64,000 nt of DNA from Bifidobacterium scardovii JCM 12489 = DSM 13734 (lineage in GTDB: Bacteria > Actinomycetota > Actinomycetes > Actinomycetales > Bifidobacteriaceae). Position 1 is the first letter of the stretch. Every line of letters begins with the position of its first letter. This document shows, in pieces, positions 54,894 to 64,000 of the stretch. The notes under the pieces were generated by a model. The model was not told the origin of the DNA, ran no database searches, and saw only the letters and a list, made by a program, of their open reading frames with translations. The stretch covers positions 1,550,001-1,614,000 of the forward strand of contig NZ_AP012331.1 of NCBI RefSeq assembly GCF_001042635.1. The letters are read 5' to 3'. The position numbers were made by a program, and so were the translations under genes.

Positions 54894-55688
54894 TTATCGC
54901 ACGGTTTTCAGCGTCAGGCGCGCGATCGTCGCCAGTTCGTCGACGTCGAGCGCGGCGCCGCCGATGAGGAACCCGTCGACGTCGGGCTCGCCGATGAGTT
55001 CGACGGCGTTCTTCGACGACACCGATCCGCCGTACAGGATGCGCACGTTGTCGGCGACCTTCGCGTCGAAGGACTGCCTCAGGTCGTCGCGGATGGCCTT
55101 GGCCGCATCCTGCGCCGAATCCGGGGTGGCGACCATGCCGGTGCCGATGGCCCATACCGGCTCGTAGGCGATGACAAGCCTGGCGGCCTGATCGCTGGAC
55201 AGGTCCCGGGTCACGTCGTGGACCTGTCCGACGGCGAAGTCGAGCTCGATGCCCTGCCGGCGCTCCTCGAAGCTCTCGCCGACGCACAGGATGGGCTGCA
55301 TGCCGGCCGACAGCACGGCACGCACCTGATCGACGATGTTCGCGTCGTCCTCGGGATGGTACTTGCGGCGCTCCGAATGGCCGACGATCACGTACGAGCA
55401 GCCGAGCGCGGCCAGCATGTCGGCGGAGACGTCGCCGGTGAACGCGCCTTGGGTCGTCACGGAGACAGCCTGCGCGCCATAGCGGATCTTGAGCCGATCC
55501 GCCTCGACGAGCACCTGCACGCTGCGCAGGGAGGTGAAGGACGGCATCAGCGCGATCTCGCAGCGCTTGTAGTCGAATCGCGCGTCGCGCAGCAGCCATG
55601 CCAGCTTCTGCACGAAATAGGTGGCCTCGCGGTGGTCGAAATTCATCTTCCAGTTGCCGGCCACCAACGGAATGCGCTTGGACGCCAT
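54894..55688 (-). CDS. tpiA: Triosephosphate isomerase
   Basis: A 264-residue TIM barrel: VAGNWKMNFDH with the substrate Lys and Asn, VGHSERRKYH with catalytic His, AYEPVWAIGTGM with catalytic Glu, ILYGGSVSSKNA and FLIGGAALDVDE. Interconverts glyceraldehyde-3-P and dihydroxyacetone-P. Follows pgk, 66 nt downstream. Confidence 0.97.
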   Translation of the reverse strand: MASKRIPLVAGNWKMNFDHREATYFVQKLAWLLRDARFDYKRCEIALMPSFTSLRSVQVLVEADRLKIRYGAQAVSVTTQGAFTGDVSADMLAALGCSYVIVGHSERRKYHPEDDANIVDQVRAVLSAGMQPILCVGESFEERRQGIELDFAVGQVHDVTRDLSSDQAARLVIAYEPVWAIGTGMVATPDSAQDAAKAIRDDLRQSFDAKVADNVRILYGGSVSSKNAVELIGEPDVDGFLIGGAALDVDELATIARLTLKTVR

Positions 55689-55712
55689 GGGCTTCCCCTT
55701 CCAACATATAAA

Positions 55713-55737
55713 TGGCTCCCCTTTTGCGAGGGGAGCC
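55713..55737 (-). terminator. Weak terminator between pgk and tpiA
   Basis: Stem GGCTCCCC/GGGGAGCC with an 8-nt loop, followed by ATTTATATG on the minus strand. The T-rich tail is weak, so it may be only a partial attenuator. Confidence 0.5.
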
Positions 55738-55753
55738 AGAGAGCGTCAATCGA

Positions 55754-56959
55754 CTACTCGAGCACCTTCAGGCCCGGGAGCTCCTTGCCCTCGAGGAACT
55801 CGAGGGAGGCGCCGCCACCGGTGGAGATGTGCGAGAAGCCGTCCTCCGGGAAGCCGAGGTTGCGCACGGCGGAGGCGGAGTCGCCGCCACCGACGATGGT
55901 GAACGCGCCGGCCGCGGTCGCGTCGACCAGGCCCTGGGCCACGGCCTTGGTGCCGGCCGCGAACTCGGGAACCTCGAACACGCCCATCGGGCCGTTCCAC
56001 ACGACGGTCTTGGAGTCGACGATCTTGTCGTGGAAGAGCTTCTGGGACTCCGGGCCGATGTCCAGGCCCATCTTGTCGGCCGGGATCGCGTCGGCGGGCA
56101 CGACTTCGGGGGCGACCGGGGTGTCGCCGGCCGGGAAGCCGGCGTTCACGACGACGTCGGTCGGCAGCACGAGTTCAACGCCGTTCTTCTCGGCGGTCTC
56201 GATGTAGCCCTTGACCTTGTCGAGCTGGTCCTCCTCGAGCAGGGAGGTGCCGACCTCGTAGCCCTTGGCCTTGAGGAAGGTGAACACCATGCCGCCGCCG
56301 ATGACCAGGCGGTTGGCCTTGTCGAGCAGGTTCTCGATCACGCCGAGCTTGTCGGAGACCTTGGAGCCGCCGAGCACGACGGTGAACGGGCGGTCCGGGT
56401 TCTCGGTGGCCTTGGACAGGGCCTTGACTTCCTTCTCGACCAGCAGGCCGGCGGCGGCCGGCAGATCGGTGGCCACGTCGTAGTTGGAGCCCTGGGCGCG
56501 GTGGACCACGCCGAAGCCGTCGGAGACGAAGGCCTCGCCGAGGGCGGCGATCTTCTTGGCGTAGGAGGCGCGCTCGGCGGCGTCCTTGCTGGTCTCCTCC
56601 GGGTTGAAGCGCACGTTCTCAAGCAGCACGACGTCGCCGTCGTTCATCGCGGCGACCTTGGCCTGGGCGTCCTCGCCGTAGGTGTCCTTGGCCAGCGGGA
56701 CGTCGACGCCGAGCAGCTCGCCCAGGCGCTTGGCGACCGGGGCCAGGGACAGTTCAGGGACGACCTTGCCCTTCGGGCGGCCGAGGTGGGCCATGAGGAT
56801 GACCTTGGCGCCTTCCTCGCGCAGCGCCTTGATGGTGGGCAGGGCGGCCTTGATGCGGCCGTCGTCGGTGATCACGTCGCCCTTCAGCGGGACGTTGAAA
56901 TCGGCGCGGACCAGAACGCGCTTGCCCTTGAGATCTCCGAGATCCTTGAGTGTCTTCAT
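55754..56959 (-). CDS. pgk: Phosphoglycerate kinase
   Basis: A 401-residue two-lobed kinase: [56 protein letters not shown], and TIVGGGDSA then [17 protein letters not shown] at the ATP side. Generates ATP in the lower glycolytic part of the bifid shunt. gap, which lies next to pgk in many actinobacteria, is not present here. Confidence 0.97.
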   Translation of the reverse strand: MKTLKDLGDLKGKRVLVRADFNVPLKGDVITDDGRIKAALPTIKALREEGAKVILMAHLGRPKGKVVPELSLAPVAKRLGELLGVDVPLAKDTYGEDAQAKVAAMNDGDVVLLENVRFNPEETSKDAAERASYAKKIAALGEAFVSDGFGVVHRAQGSNYDVATDLPAAAGLLVEKEVKALSKATENPDRPFTVVLGGSKVSDKLGVIENLLDKANRLVIGGGMVFTFLKAKGYEVGTSLLEEDQLDKVKGYIETAEKNGVELVLPTDVVVNAGFPAGDTPVAPEVVPADAIPADKMGLDIGPESQKLFHDKIVDSKTVVWNGPMGVFEVPEFAAGTKAVAQGLVDATAAGAFTIVGGGDSASAVRNLGFPEDGFSHISTGGGASLEFLEGKELPGLKVLE

Positions 56960-57057
56960 GAATATCCTTTCCTAACCGCGTGCGGTGGTTGGGCCGCGCC
57001 ACGGGAAGAGTGGTGGCGTGATATAGCGCCATAAGCGATAATACAGGGGCGAGAGAA

Positions 57058-57096
57058 CAAAACACCGCTTTGCACGGCAAATGCAAAGCGGTGTTT
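57058..57096 (-). terminator. Terminator of whiA
   Basis: Fifteen-base-pair stem AAACACCGCTTTGCA/TGCAAAGCGGTGTTT with a 7-nt loop, followed by TGTTCTC on the minus strand, 30 nt after the whiA stop and before pgk. Confidence 0.85.
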
Positions 57097-57126
57097 CGCG
57101 GGTTTTCCGGCATGGCCGGGCCGCCG

Positions 57127-58074
57127 TCAGAACTCCTGGCCGTTGGCCTTCGCGGTTTTCTCGGCGAGCTGCAGCAGGCGGCGGATGCGGCCGGCGATCG
57201 CGTCCTTGGTGATGGGCGGATCGGCGAGGCGGCCGAGCTCCTCGAGGCTCGCGTCGCTGTGGTCGAGGCGCAGGCGGCCGGCGGCCTTGAGGTTTTCGGG
57301 GATGTCGTCGCCCAGAATCTCGAAGGCCTTGCGGACCTTCTCGCTCGCCTCGGCGGCCGCCTTGGCGCTGCGGCGCATGTTGGCGTCGTCGAAGTTGGCC
57401 AGGCGGTTGGCCTTGCCGCGGGCCTCGCCGTCGGAGCGCTTGCCGGTCCACTCGCGTGCGGATCGGGGGGCGCCCATCAGGTTGAGCATGCGCTCGATCG
57501 CGTCCGGGTCCTTGAGCGTGATGCGCTCGGAGCTGCGCAGCTGGCGTGGCTTGGCGCTGATGCCCAGTCGGCGCGCGGCGCCGGCCAGCGCAAGGGCGGC
57601 CTCGTTGCACGGGCAGGTGATCTCCAGATAGCTGGCCTTGCCCGGGTCCGACAGCCCACCGTGCGCGAGGAACGCGCCTCGCCACGCGGCCTTGACCTGC
57701 GCGATGTTGCCGTTGATGATTTCGGGGGGCAGGCCGCGCACCAGCTGCTTGCGCCGGTCGAGCAGACCGGTCTGCAGGGCGAGTGCCGCGCCTCCGCGCT
57801 CGATGTGAATCAGATAACGCTGTACCACCCCGTTCGGGGTCTGGCGTGCCACCTGGGTTAGCGTGGCTTCGTGTCCGTACAAGGTCCTGATGGTGTCCTG
57901 AAGCCATTTCGCGGCTTCCAGCGAATCGAACTGCGCTTGCACGATGATCTGACGCTGCACGAGCCTCAGACCGCCGCCGAACCGGATCATCGCGGTCGCC
58001 TGCGCCTTCTTGGCGGCGGGCAATTCGTTGTCGATCGCGGCGAGTTCGCTTTTGACATCATCCAGAAGAGCCAA
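57127..58074 (-). CDS. whiA: DNA-binding regulator WhiA
   Basis: A 315-residue WhiA: an N-terminal LAGLIDADG-derived fold (about 20-215, with [18 protein letters not shown] and [13 protein letters not shown]) fused to a C-terminal helix-turn-helix (about 245-305, [32 protein letters not shown]). In Streptomyces WhiA controls division genes with WhiB. Encoded after rapZ; cuvA/yvcK, usually between them, is absent here. Confidence 0.95.
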   Translation of the reverse strand: MALLDDVKSELAAIDNELPAAKKAQATAMIRFGGGLRLVQRQIIVQAQFDSLEAAKWLQDTIRTLYGHEATLTQVARQTPNGVVQRYLIHIERGGAALALQTGLLDRRKQLVRGLPPEIINGNIAQVKAAWRGAFLAHGGLSDPGKASYLEITCPCNEAALALAGAARRLGISAKPRQLRSSERITLKDPDAIERMLNLMGAPRSAREWTGKRSDGEARGKANRLANFDDANMRRSAKAAAEASEKVRKAFEILGDDIPENLKAAGRLRLDHSDASLEELGRLADPPITKDAIAGRIRRLLQLAEKTAKANGQEF

Positions 58075-58251
58075 GAGCCAACCTCCTATGTCCCGTTCTT
58101 CTCAATGCTTTCAGGCTTTTTGCGAGACGAATCCCGCGTTGCCACCGGGTTACTGTGATACCTAACTACTTGGACAACTCAACCCTATTCGTCCACGCAA
58201 TGGCCCCATGCTTCTCGGCATGTGGTCATCGACGGGGCCTTCCTCACGCGG

Positions 58252-59220
58252 CTACCGCTCGCCGTGACGGCGCTGCAGCTCGCGCGCGGAGACGCTGACG
58301 TCGAGCCCCCGGGCGCGCAGCCGCGACGCCAGGGCCTCGCTCATGGCGACGGAGCGGTGCTGCCCGCCCGTGCACCCGATGGCGATGGTCACGAAGTGCT
58401 TGTCCTCCTGTGCGTACCCCCCGATCGCCACGAGAATCGCCTGCTCGTACGCGTCGAGGAACGCGGCCGCCCCCTCGCTGCCGAGCACGTAGTCGGCGAC
58501 CGGCTGGTCCTGGCCGGTCAGCTCGCGCAGGTTCGGCACCCAGAAGGGGTTGGGCAGGAAGCGCACGTCGGCCACGAAGTCGGCGTCCAGCGGGATGCCG
58601 TACTTGAAGCCGAAGCTGAAGATGTGCACGGCCACGGTCTTCGGCCCCGAGCCGAGCATCGCCTCGTACAGCTTGGTCGACAGCTGGTGGATGCTCAGGG
58701 AGGAGGTGTCGATGACCATGTCGGCCCGCTCCTTGAGGTTGGCGAGCAGCGTGCGCTCCTCGAGGATGCCGTCGATCAGCCGGTTGCCGTGCTGCAGCGG
58801 GTGCGGGCGGCGCACCGATTCGTAGCGCTTGATCAGCACGTCGTTGCTCGCGTCGAGGAAGAGGATGCGCGTTTTGACGCCCAGATCGTCCAGATGGCTG
58901 AGCACGGCGGACAGGTCGTCGAAGTACTCGCGCGACCGCACGTCGATGACGGCGGCGAGCTTGTGCACGCCGTGGTCGCCGGCGCCCGCGTTGGTCATCA
59001 TGTCGACCAGTGGCACCAGCAACTTGGGCGGCAGGTTGTCGACCACGTACCAGCCCATGTCCTCCACGCTGTCGGCCGCGTGCGAGCGGCCGGCGCCGGA
59101 CATGCCGGTGATCAGCAGCACCTCGAAATCGTCGGCCGGTTCGGGCCGGTTGCTGCCCGCAGCAAGGCCTCGGGTCTGCATGCCCGTCTGATCCGTCTTC
59201 GCCGAATCGCTCATCGTCAC
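58252..59220 (-). CDS. rapZ: RapZ/YvcJ-type nucleotide-binding protein
   Basis: A 322-residue P-loop protein: GMSGAGRS (about 39-46; Arg replaces the Walker Lys as in actinobacterial members), DMGWYVVDNLPPKLL, FLDASNDVLIKRYESVRRPHPL, and in the C-terminal domain SFGFKYGIPLDADFVADVRFLPNPFW and IGCTGGQHRSVA. In E. coli RapZ directs degradation of small RNA GlmZ; elsewhere its role is less clear. Start GTG 59220 overlaps the aroE stop (GTGA) and has GAGGAGG 5 nt upstream. Confidence 0.94.
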   Translation of the reverse strand: MTMSDSAKTDQTGMQTRGLAAGSNRPEPADDFEVLLITGMSGAGRSHAADSVEDMGWYVVDNLPPKLLVPLVDMMTNAGAGDHGVHKLAAVIDVRSREYFDDLSAVLSHLDDLGVKTRILFLDASNDVLIKRYESVRRPHPLQHGNRLIDGILEERTLLANLKERADMVIDTSSLSIHQLSTKLYEAMLGSGPKTVAVHIFSFGFKYGIPLDADFVADVRFLPNPFWVPNLRELTGQDQPVADYVLGSEGAAAFLDAYEQAILVAIGGYAQEDKHFVTIAIGCTGGQHRSVAMSEALASRLRARGLDVSVSARELQRRHGER

Positions 59221-60155
59221 AGCGCCTCCTCAAGGGCTTGTCTCATCGCGGGCTCCAACGCGCCCATCAGGGCGTCGTCGGAGGGGTTCCCGCCGGTCAT
59301 AAGGATGACCTGCAGGACCGCCTGCCACAGCAGCATCTCCTCGCCGCCGATCGCCAGGCCGCCCTTGGCCCGCCACGCGCGCATGAGCGCGCTGGGGCGC
59401 GGGTCGTAGACCACGTCAAGCAGGATGCCGCGCGGGAAGAACGCGTCGTCGGCTTCGATGACCTCGGCGATCATGTCGGCCGCATGGCCGGGGATCGTGC
59501 TGACGACGATGTCCGCGCCGCGCAGGGCGTCGAACGACGCGTCGATCGGGATCTCGCGGTAGCCGAACGCGCCGCTCCCCTCGGGGCCGTTCCCGTCGAG
59601 GATGCCGCGCAGCCGCGGGTTCTTGCCGGGGTGCCGGGCCGCGACGGTGATGCGCCGGTCCGGCTGCCGGTTCGCCAGCATCACCGTTGCGGCGGCCACG
59701 GCCGACGAGGCGGTGTTGCCGTTGCCGATGACGAGCGCGTCATGGGCGCCGCTCCACCGGTCCGGCTGGCCGATGGACCGCAGCTCGTGGCCGAAGGCCA
59801 GGACGATGCCCATCACGTCGGTGTTGTACAGGCTGATCGACGGCAGGCCGCCGGCGCCGAGCGCGGACCAGTCGAAGACCGCGGTGTTGGCGACCTTCAG
59901 GCGCTGCTCCCAGATGTCGGCCGGCGTGCCGTAGGACTGGATCGTCTTCTTGAGCGGCATGGTCAGGCTCAGACCGCGCCATGTCGGGTCCAATCCCCTG
60001 AGAAACCCGTCGAGGTCGCTCTCGCCGACCTCATGCCGTTCGTAGGCCCAGTCGTCCAGCCCGAGCGCCTTGTAGGCGGCGGCGTGCAGCACCGGTGACA
60101 GCGAATGGGCTATCGGCTTGCCGAGCACGGCGCAGCGATGTGTGATCTCAGTCAT
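59217..60155 (-). CDS. aroE: Shikimate dehydrogenase-like enzyme
   Basis: A 312-residue protein: substrate-binding CAVLGKPIAHSLSPVLHAAAYKALG, then MPLKKTI (catalytic Lys), LYNTDVMG (catalytic Asp), nucleotide loop VIGNGNTASSAVAAA and ILLDVVYDPRPS. Converts dehydroshikimate to shikimate with NADPH. Canonical GNxxG region is mildly divergent, so a quinate/shikimate-type paralogue is possible. AAGGAGG before ATG 60155. Coupled to rapZ. Confidence 0.88.
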   Translation of the reverse strand: MTEITHRCAVLGKPIAHSLSPVLHAAAYKALGLDDWAYERHEVGESDLDGFLRGLDPTWRGLSLTMPLKKTIQSYGTPADIWEQRLKVANTAVFDWSALGAGGLPSISLYNTDVMGIVLAFGHELRSIGQPDRWSGAHDALVIGNGNTASSAVAAATVMLANRQPDRRITVAARHPGKNPRLRGILDGNGPEGSGAFGYREIPIDASFDALRGADIVVSTIPGHAADMIAEVIEADDAFFPRGILLDVVYDPRPSALMRAWRAKGGLAIGGEEMLLWQAVLQVILMTGGNPSDDALMGALEPAMRQALEEAL

Positions 60156-60205
60156 ACCCCTCCTTGTTCCGCTGTCTCTATCGTACCGTAAGGATGCTTG
60201 ACGGA

Positions 60206-62689
60206 TCATGACCGATCCGGCTCCTCCGGCGCGTGCGGCGCATCCTGCCCCTGCGGCGCGGCATGCAACGCGGCGTGGATGGCCTCGGCCTTCGCCCGGC
60301 CGACGCCCTTGACCTCCTGCAGCTGCTCGACGCTGGCCACGCGCATCGCGCGCACCGAACCGAAATGCGCGAGCAGCCGCTTCTGGTAGGACTCCCCAAC
60401 GCCCGGAATGCCGTCGAGCGCCGATCGGAGGGCTCCCTTGCGGCGGGTCTGGCGATGGTAGGTGATGGCGAAGCGGTGCGATTCGTCGCGTACCCGCTGC
60501 AGCAGGTACATGCCTTCCGACTGGCGTTTGAGGATGATCGGATAGTCGTCGTCCGGCACCCACACCTCCTCGAGCCGCTTCGCGAGCCCGCACAGGGCCA
60601 CATCGTCCACGCCGCAGTCGGCGAGGGCCTTGGCCGCGGCCATGACCTGCGGCTGCCCGCCGTCGACGACGATGAGATTCGGCTTGTAGGCGAAGTGCCG
60701 GCGATCCGTGTTCTGCTGGACGACCGGCTCGCCGTCCGAGCCGTTTCCGCCCGCGCCGTCGTTTCGGGCCTCGTCCCGGCCGCCGGTCATCTGAGGCCCG
60801 ATGCCGGTCTCAAGGCCCTCGGCCGGCCCGGAGACGGCCTGCCCCGGGGCGTCGCCGCCGCGCGACTGCCGTTCGCGGCGTTCGTTGTCCATCGTCTCGC
60901 CCGAGTCACCAGCGATGTTGCCGTGCCGGAACCGGCGGGTCAGCGTCTCGTACAGGGCGCTCAGGTCGTCGACCGCGCCCTTGCCGTCCGCCCCGCGGAT
61001 CGCGAAGCGGCGATACTCGGACTTTTTGGCGATCGCGTCCTCGAACACGACCATCGACGCCACCTGGAACGCGCCGCCGACCGTGTTCGAGATGTCGTAG
61101 CATTCGATGCGCAGCGGGGCCTGCTTGAGCCCGAGCGCCTTCGCCACGTCGTTCATCGCCGCCGAACGGGTGCCCATGTCGCTGATGCGGCTCATCTTGC
61201 TGCGCTGCAACGCCTGGCTCGCGTTCTCGTTCGCCCGTTCCATCAGCGCCTTCTTTTCGCCGCGGCTGGCCGTGCGTATCGTCACGGCCGCGCCGCGCAG
61301 GTCCGACAGCCACGTCTCCAGCTCGCCGCGCCGGGCCGGTTCGACCGGCACGATCACCTCGCGCGGCACCGGCGCGATGGGCGCGAGCAGGTCGGCGCGG
61401 CCGGTCTGCTCCTGCCGCTCGCGCCGTTCGCGGGTCGCCTGCGCCCGGGCGATGCTGTCGGTCGCGGTCACGCTCTGCGTCGAGCCGATCGCGTCGCGCC
61501 GCTCCTCGACGCGGCTCGAGGAGCCCGGCACGCCGACGTCGGGGAGCTCCGGCGCCCCGGCCCGAGCCGGCAGCGCCTCACCGGCCACGTCCGAATACAC
61601 CTGCACGATGAGATCCGCGATCAACTCGGCGTCGCTCACGTCCTCGACCCGTTCGACGCTCCAGTTGCGCTCCCCGCGGATCGACCCGTCGCGCACGTAG
61701 AACGCGTGCACCGAGGCCTCCAGCTCGTCGGAGGCGAGACCGAACACATCCGCGTCGACGTTCTGGTCGAAGACGACCGCGTTCTGCTCGACCACGGTCT
61801 GCAGCATCTGAATCTCGTCGCGCAGCCGGGCCGCCTTCTCGAATTCGAGTTCGGCGCTGGCCTCCTTCATGTCGCGCGTGAGCTGGGCGATGTACGACTT
61901 GTCGAGGCGTCCGGTCATCACGCCGACCAGCTGCTCGCACATGCGGCGGTGCTCCTTGGGCTCGATGCGCCCGACGCAGGGCGCCGAGCACTTGCCGATC
62001 GACGCGAGCAGACAGGGGCGGTCCGTCAGCTCCGCCTTGTGGTACACGCTCCCGGTACAGGTGCGCACCGGGAAGGTGCGCAGCAGCTTGTCGAGCGAAT
62101 GGCGCAGCTCCCACACCTTCGCGTAGGGGCCGAAATATCGGGTGTCGCGGCGCTTGCGGCTGCGCGTCACCCAGACGCGCGGCACCGCCTCCCCCACCGA
62201 AACCGCCAGGTACGGGTAGGTCTTGTCGTCGCGGAACTGCACGTTGAACCGTGGGTCGAACTCCTTGATCCACGTGTATTCGAGCGTCAGCGCCTCCAGC
62301 TCGGTGCCGACCACCGTCCATTCGAGGCTGCGGGCCGTGAGCACCATGGTCTGCGTGCGCGGATGCAGCAGGTACAGCGGCTGGAAGTAGTTGGTGAGCC
62401 GGTTACGCAGGTTCTTCGCCTTGCCGACGTAGATCACGCGGCCTTCGCCGTCGCGCCACTTGTAGACGCCGGGCTGCGCGGGGATGTCGCCGGTTTTCGG
62501 GCGGAACAGGTCACGCGAGTCGCCGAGCAGCGGAGCGCCGTTCACGTTCGTCCCGGCGGCGCGCCCGGCGGATTGGGCGCCCGGCACGGTCGGAACGGAA
62601 CCGGCTGCATGGCCGTCGCCGTCGCGCAGGGCGGCGGCCGTCGCGCGCCATGTGCCGGGCGCGTGCCGTTCCAAGTTGTCGTTGGTCAT
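60206..62689 (-). CDS. uvrC: UvrABC excinuclease subunit C (long form)
   Basis: An 827-residue UvrC, longer than the usual 600-650. A 75-residue polar N-terminal tail precedes the GIY-YIG nuclease (PGVYKWRDGEGRVIYVGKAKNLR). CSAPCVGRIEPKEHR and the UVR helix (LEFEKAARLRDEIQML) follow. The RNase H-like half is broken by an insertion around residues 395-455 and another low-complexity, Arg/Gly-rich one around 620-680, then LIVVDGGQPQV and a C-terminal helix-hairpin-helix pair (LDGIPGVGESYQKRLLAHFG). ATG 62689 with AAGGAG upstream. Cleaves both sides of DNA lesions with UvrA/B. Confidence 0.95.
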   Translation of the reverse strand: MTNDNLERHAPGTWRATAAALRDGDGHAAGSVPTVPGAQSAGRAAGTNVNGAPLLGDSRDLFRPKTGDIPAQPGVYKWRDGEGRVIYVGKAKNLRNRLTNYFQPLYLLHPRTQTMVLTARSLEWTVVGTELEALTLEYTWIKEFDPRFNVQFRDDKTYPYLAVSVGEAVPRVWVTRSRKRRDTRYFGPYAKVWELRHSLDKLLRTFPVRTCTGSVYHKAELTDRPCLLASIGKCSAPCVGRIEPKEHRRMCEQLVGVMTGRLDKSYIAQLTRDMKEASAELEFEKAARLRDEIQMLQTVVEQNAVVFDQNVDADVFGLASDELEASVHAFYVRDGSIRGERNWSVERVEDVSDAELIADLIVQVYSDVAGEALPARAGAPELPDVGVPGSSSRVEERRDAIGSTQSVTATDSIARAQATRERRERQEQTGRADLLAPIAPVPREVIVPVEPARRGELETWLSDLRGAAVTIRTASRGEKKALMERANENASQALQRSKMSRISDMGTRSAAMNDVAKALGLKQAPLRIECYDISNTVGGAFQVASMVVFEDAIAKKSEYRRFAIRGADGKGAVDDLSALYETLTRRFRHGNIAGDSGETMDNERRERQSRGGDAPGQAVSGPAEGLETGIGPQMTGGRDEARNDGAGGNGSDGEPVVQQNTDRRHFAYKPNLIVVDGGQPQVMAAAKALADCGVDDVALCGLAKRLEEVWVPDDDYPIILKRQSEGMYLLQRVRDESHRFAITYHRQTRRKGALRSALDGIPGVGESYQKRLLAHFGSVRAMRVASVEQLQEVKGVGRAKAEAIHAALHAAPQGQDAPHAPEEPDRS

Positions 62690-62840
62690 CGCCGCTCCTT
62701 TCCGTTCGTTCCGACGCAGTGCCGGCGGCCCGTTCCGCCGGCGACCGAGTGGCCATGTGCGGGACGGGCGGTTCATGAGGCTGGACGGCTGGGGCATGCG
62801 CCACCCGGGCGGGCTGTGAGCCGCGCGCCGGCGGCGGCCG

Positions 62841-64000
<1,160 letters not shown>

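Overview
The window comes from a high-GC actinobacterium, almost certainly a Bifidobacterium. Pointers are RbpA, WhiA and the Mtr4-like helicase HelY (actinobacterial), a fused TrpC-TrpB protein, a Bifidobacterium-type L-lactate dehydrogenase and UTP-glucose-1-phosphate uridylyltransferase, and a pilin / class C sortase / LPxTG adhesin operon. I cannot name the species. No tRNA, rRNA or CRISPR array was seen.

Layout. 1-6.2 kb: small stress, redox and regulatory genes (flavodoxin-fold oxidoreductase, SRAP protein, cupin, a frameshifted methyltransferase, DUF2316, MerR plus carboxymuconolactone-decarboxylase-like gene, ArsR) interrupted by two copies of a 108-bp inverted-repeat-bounded element. 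6.2-15.5 kb: core genes (MetE-like methyltransferase, UTP-glucose-1-phosphate uridylyltransferase, a WYL regulator - membrane protein - HelY - RbpA block that resembles the mycobacterial paf/helY neighbourhood, and a HAD phosphatase). 15.5-25.6 kb: an accessory sugar island bordered by gene debris (HipA and integrase remnants on the left, a LacI remnant on the right). It holds a LacI repressor, an unknown 259-residue protein, a GH35-like beta-galactosidase and a ribose-type ABC importer, with two perfect 16-bp palindromes in front of the binding-protein gene. 25.9-27.5 kb: FHA (GarA/OdhI-like), FtsR-like MerR and a membrane protein.

27.7-37.1 kb: a sortase-dependent pilus operon on the minus strand, reading from a NUMOD-type protein through the backbone pilin and class C sortase to an 1834-residue adhesin. 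The adhesin carries a seven-bladed RCC1 propeller, six blades of which lie in an almost perfect 150-bp tandem array. The NUMOD gene contains a run of 12 G (12 C in the coding strand) that puts its ribosome-binding-site-supported start out of frame with the body of the gene. One base fewer would restore the frame, so this looks like a slipped-strand ON/OFF switch at the head of the pilus locus and is the most interesting observation here.

37.7-54 kb: housekeeping genes, nearly all on the minus strand: DUF881/small-basic-protein/DUF881, PgsA-like synthase, hisG, hisE, rpe, lgt, trpA, trpCB, then hisF-hisI-trpE, with a few membrane and hypothetical genes between them. 52.6-64 kb: HAD phosphatase, ldh, secG, tpiA, pgk, whiA, rapZ, aroE, uvrC and the 3' part of uvrA, a conserved glycolysis/repair/regulation block.

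Several start codons were moved inward from the longest open frame to fit ribosome-binding sites; the reason is given under each gene. Family names rest on motif recognition by eye, not on database searches.
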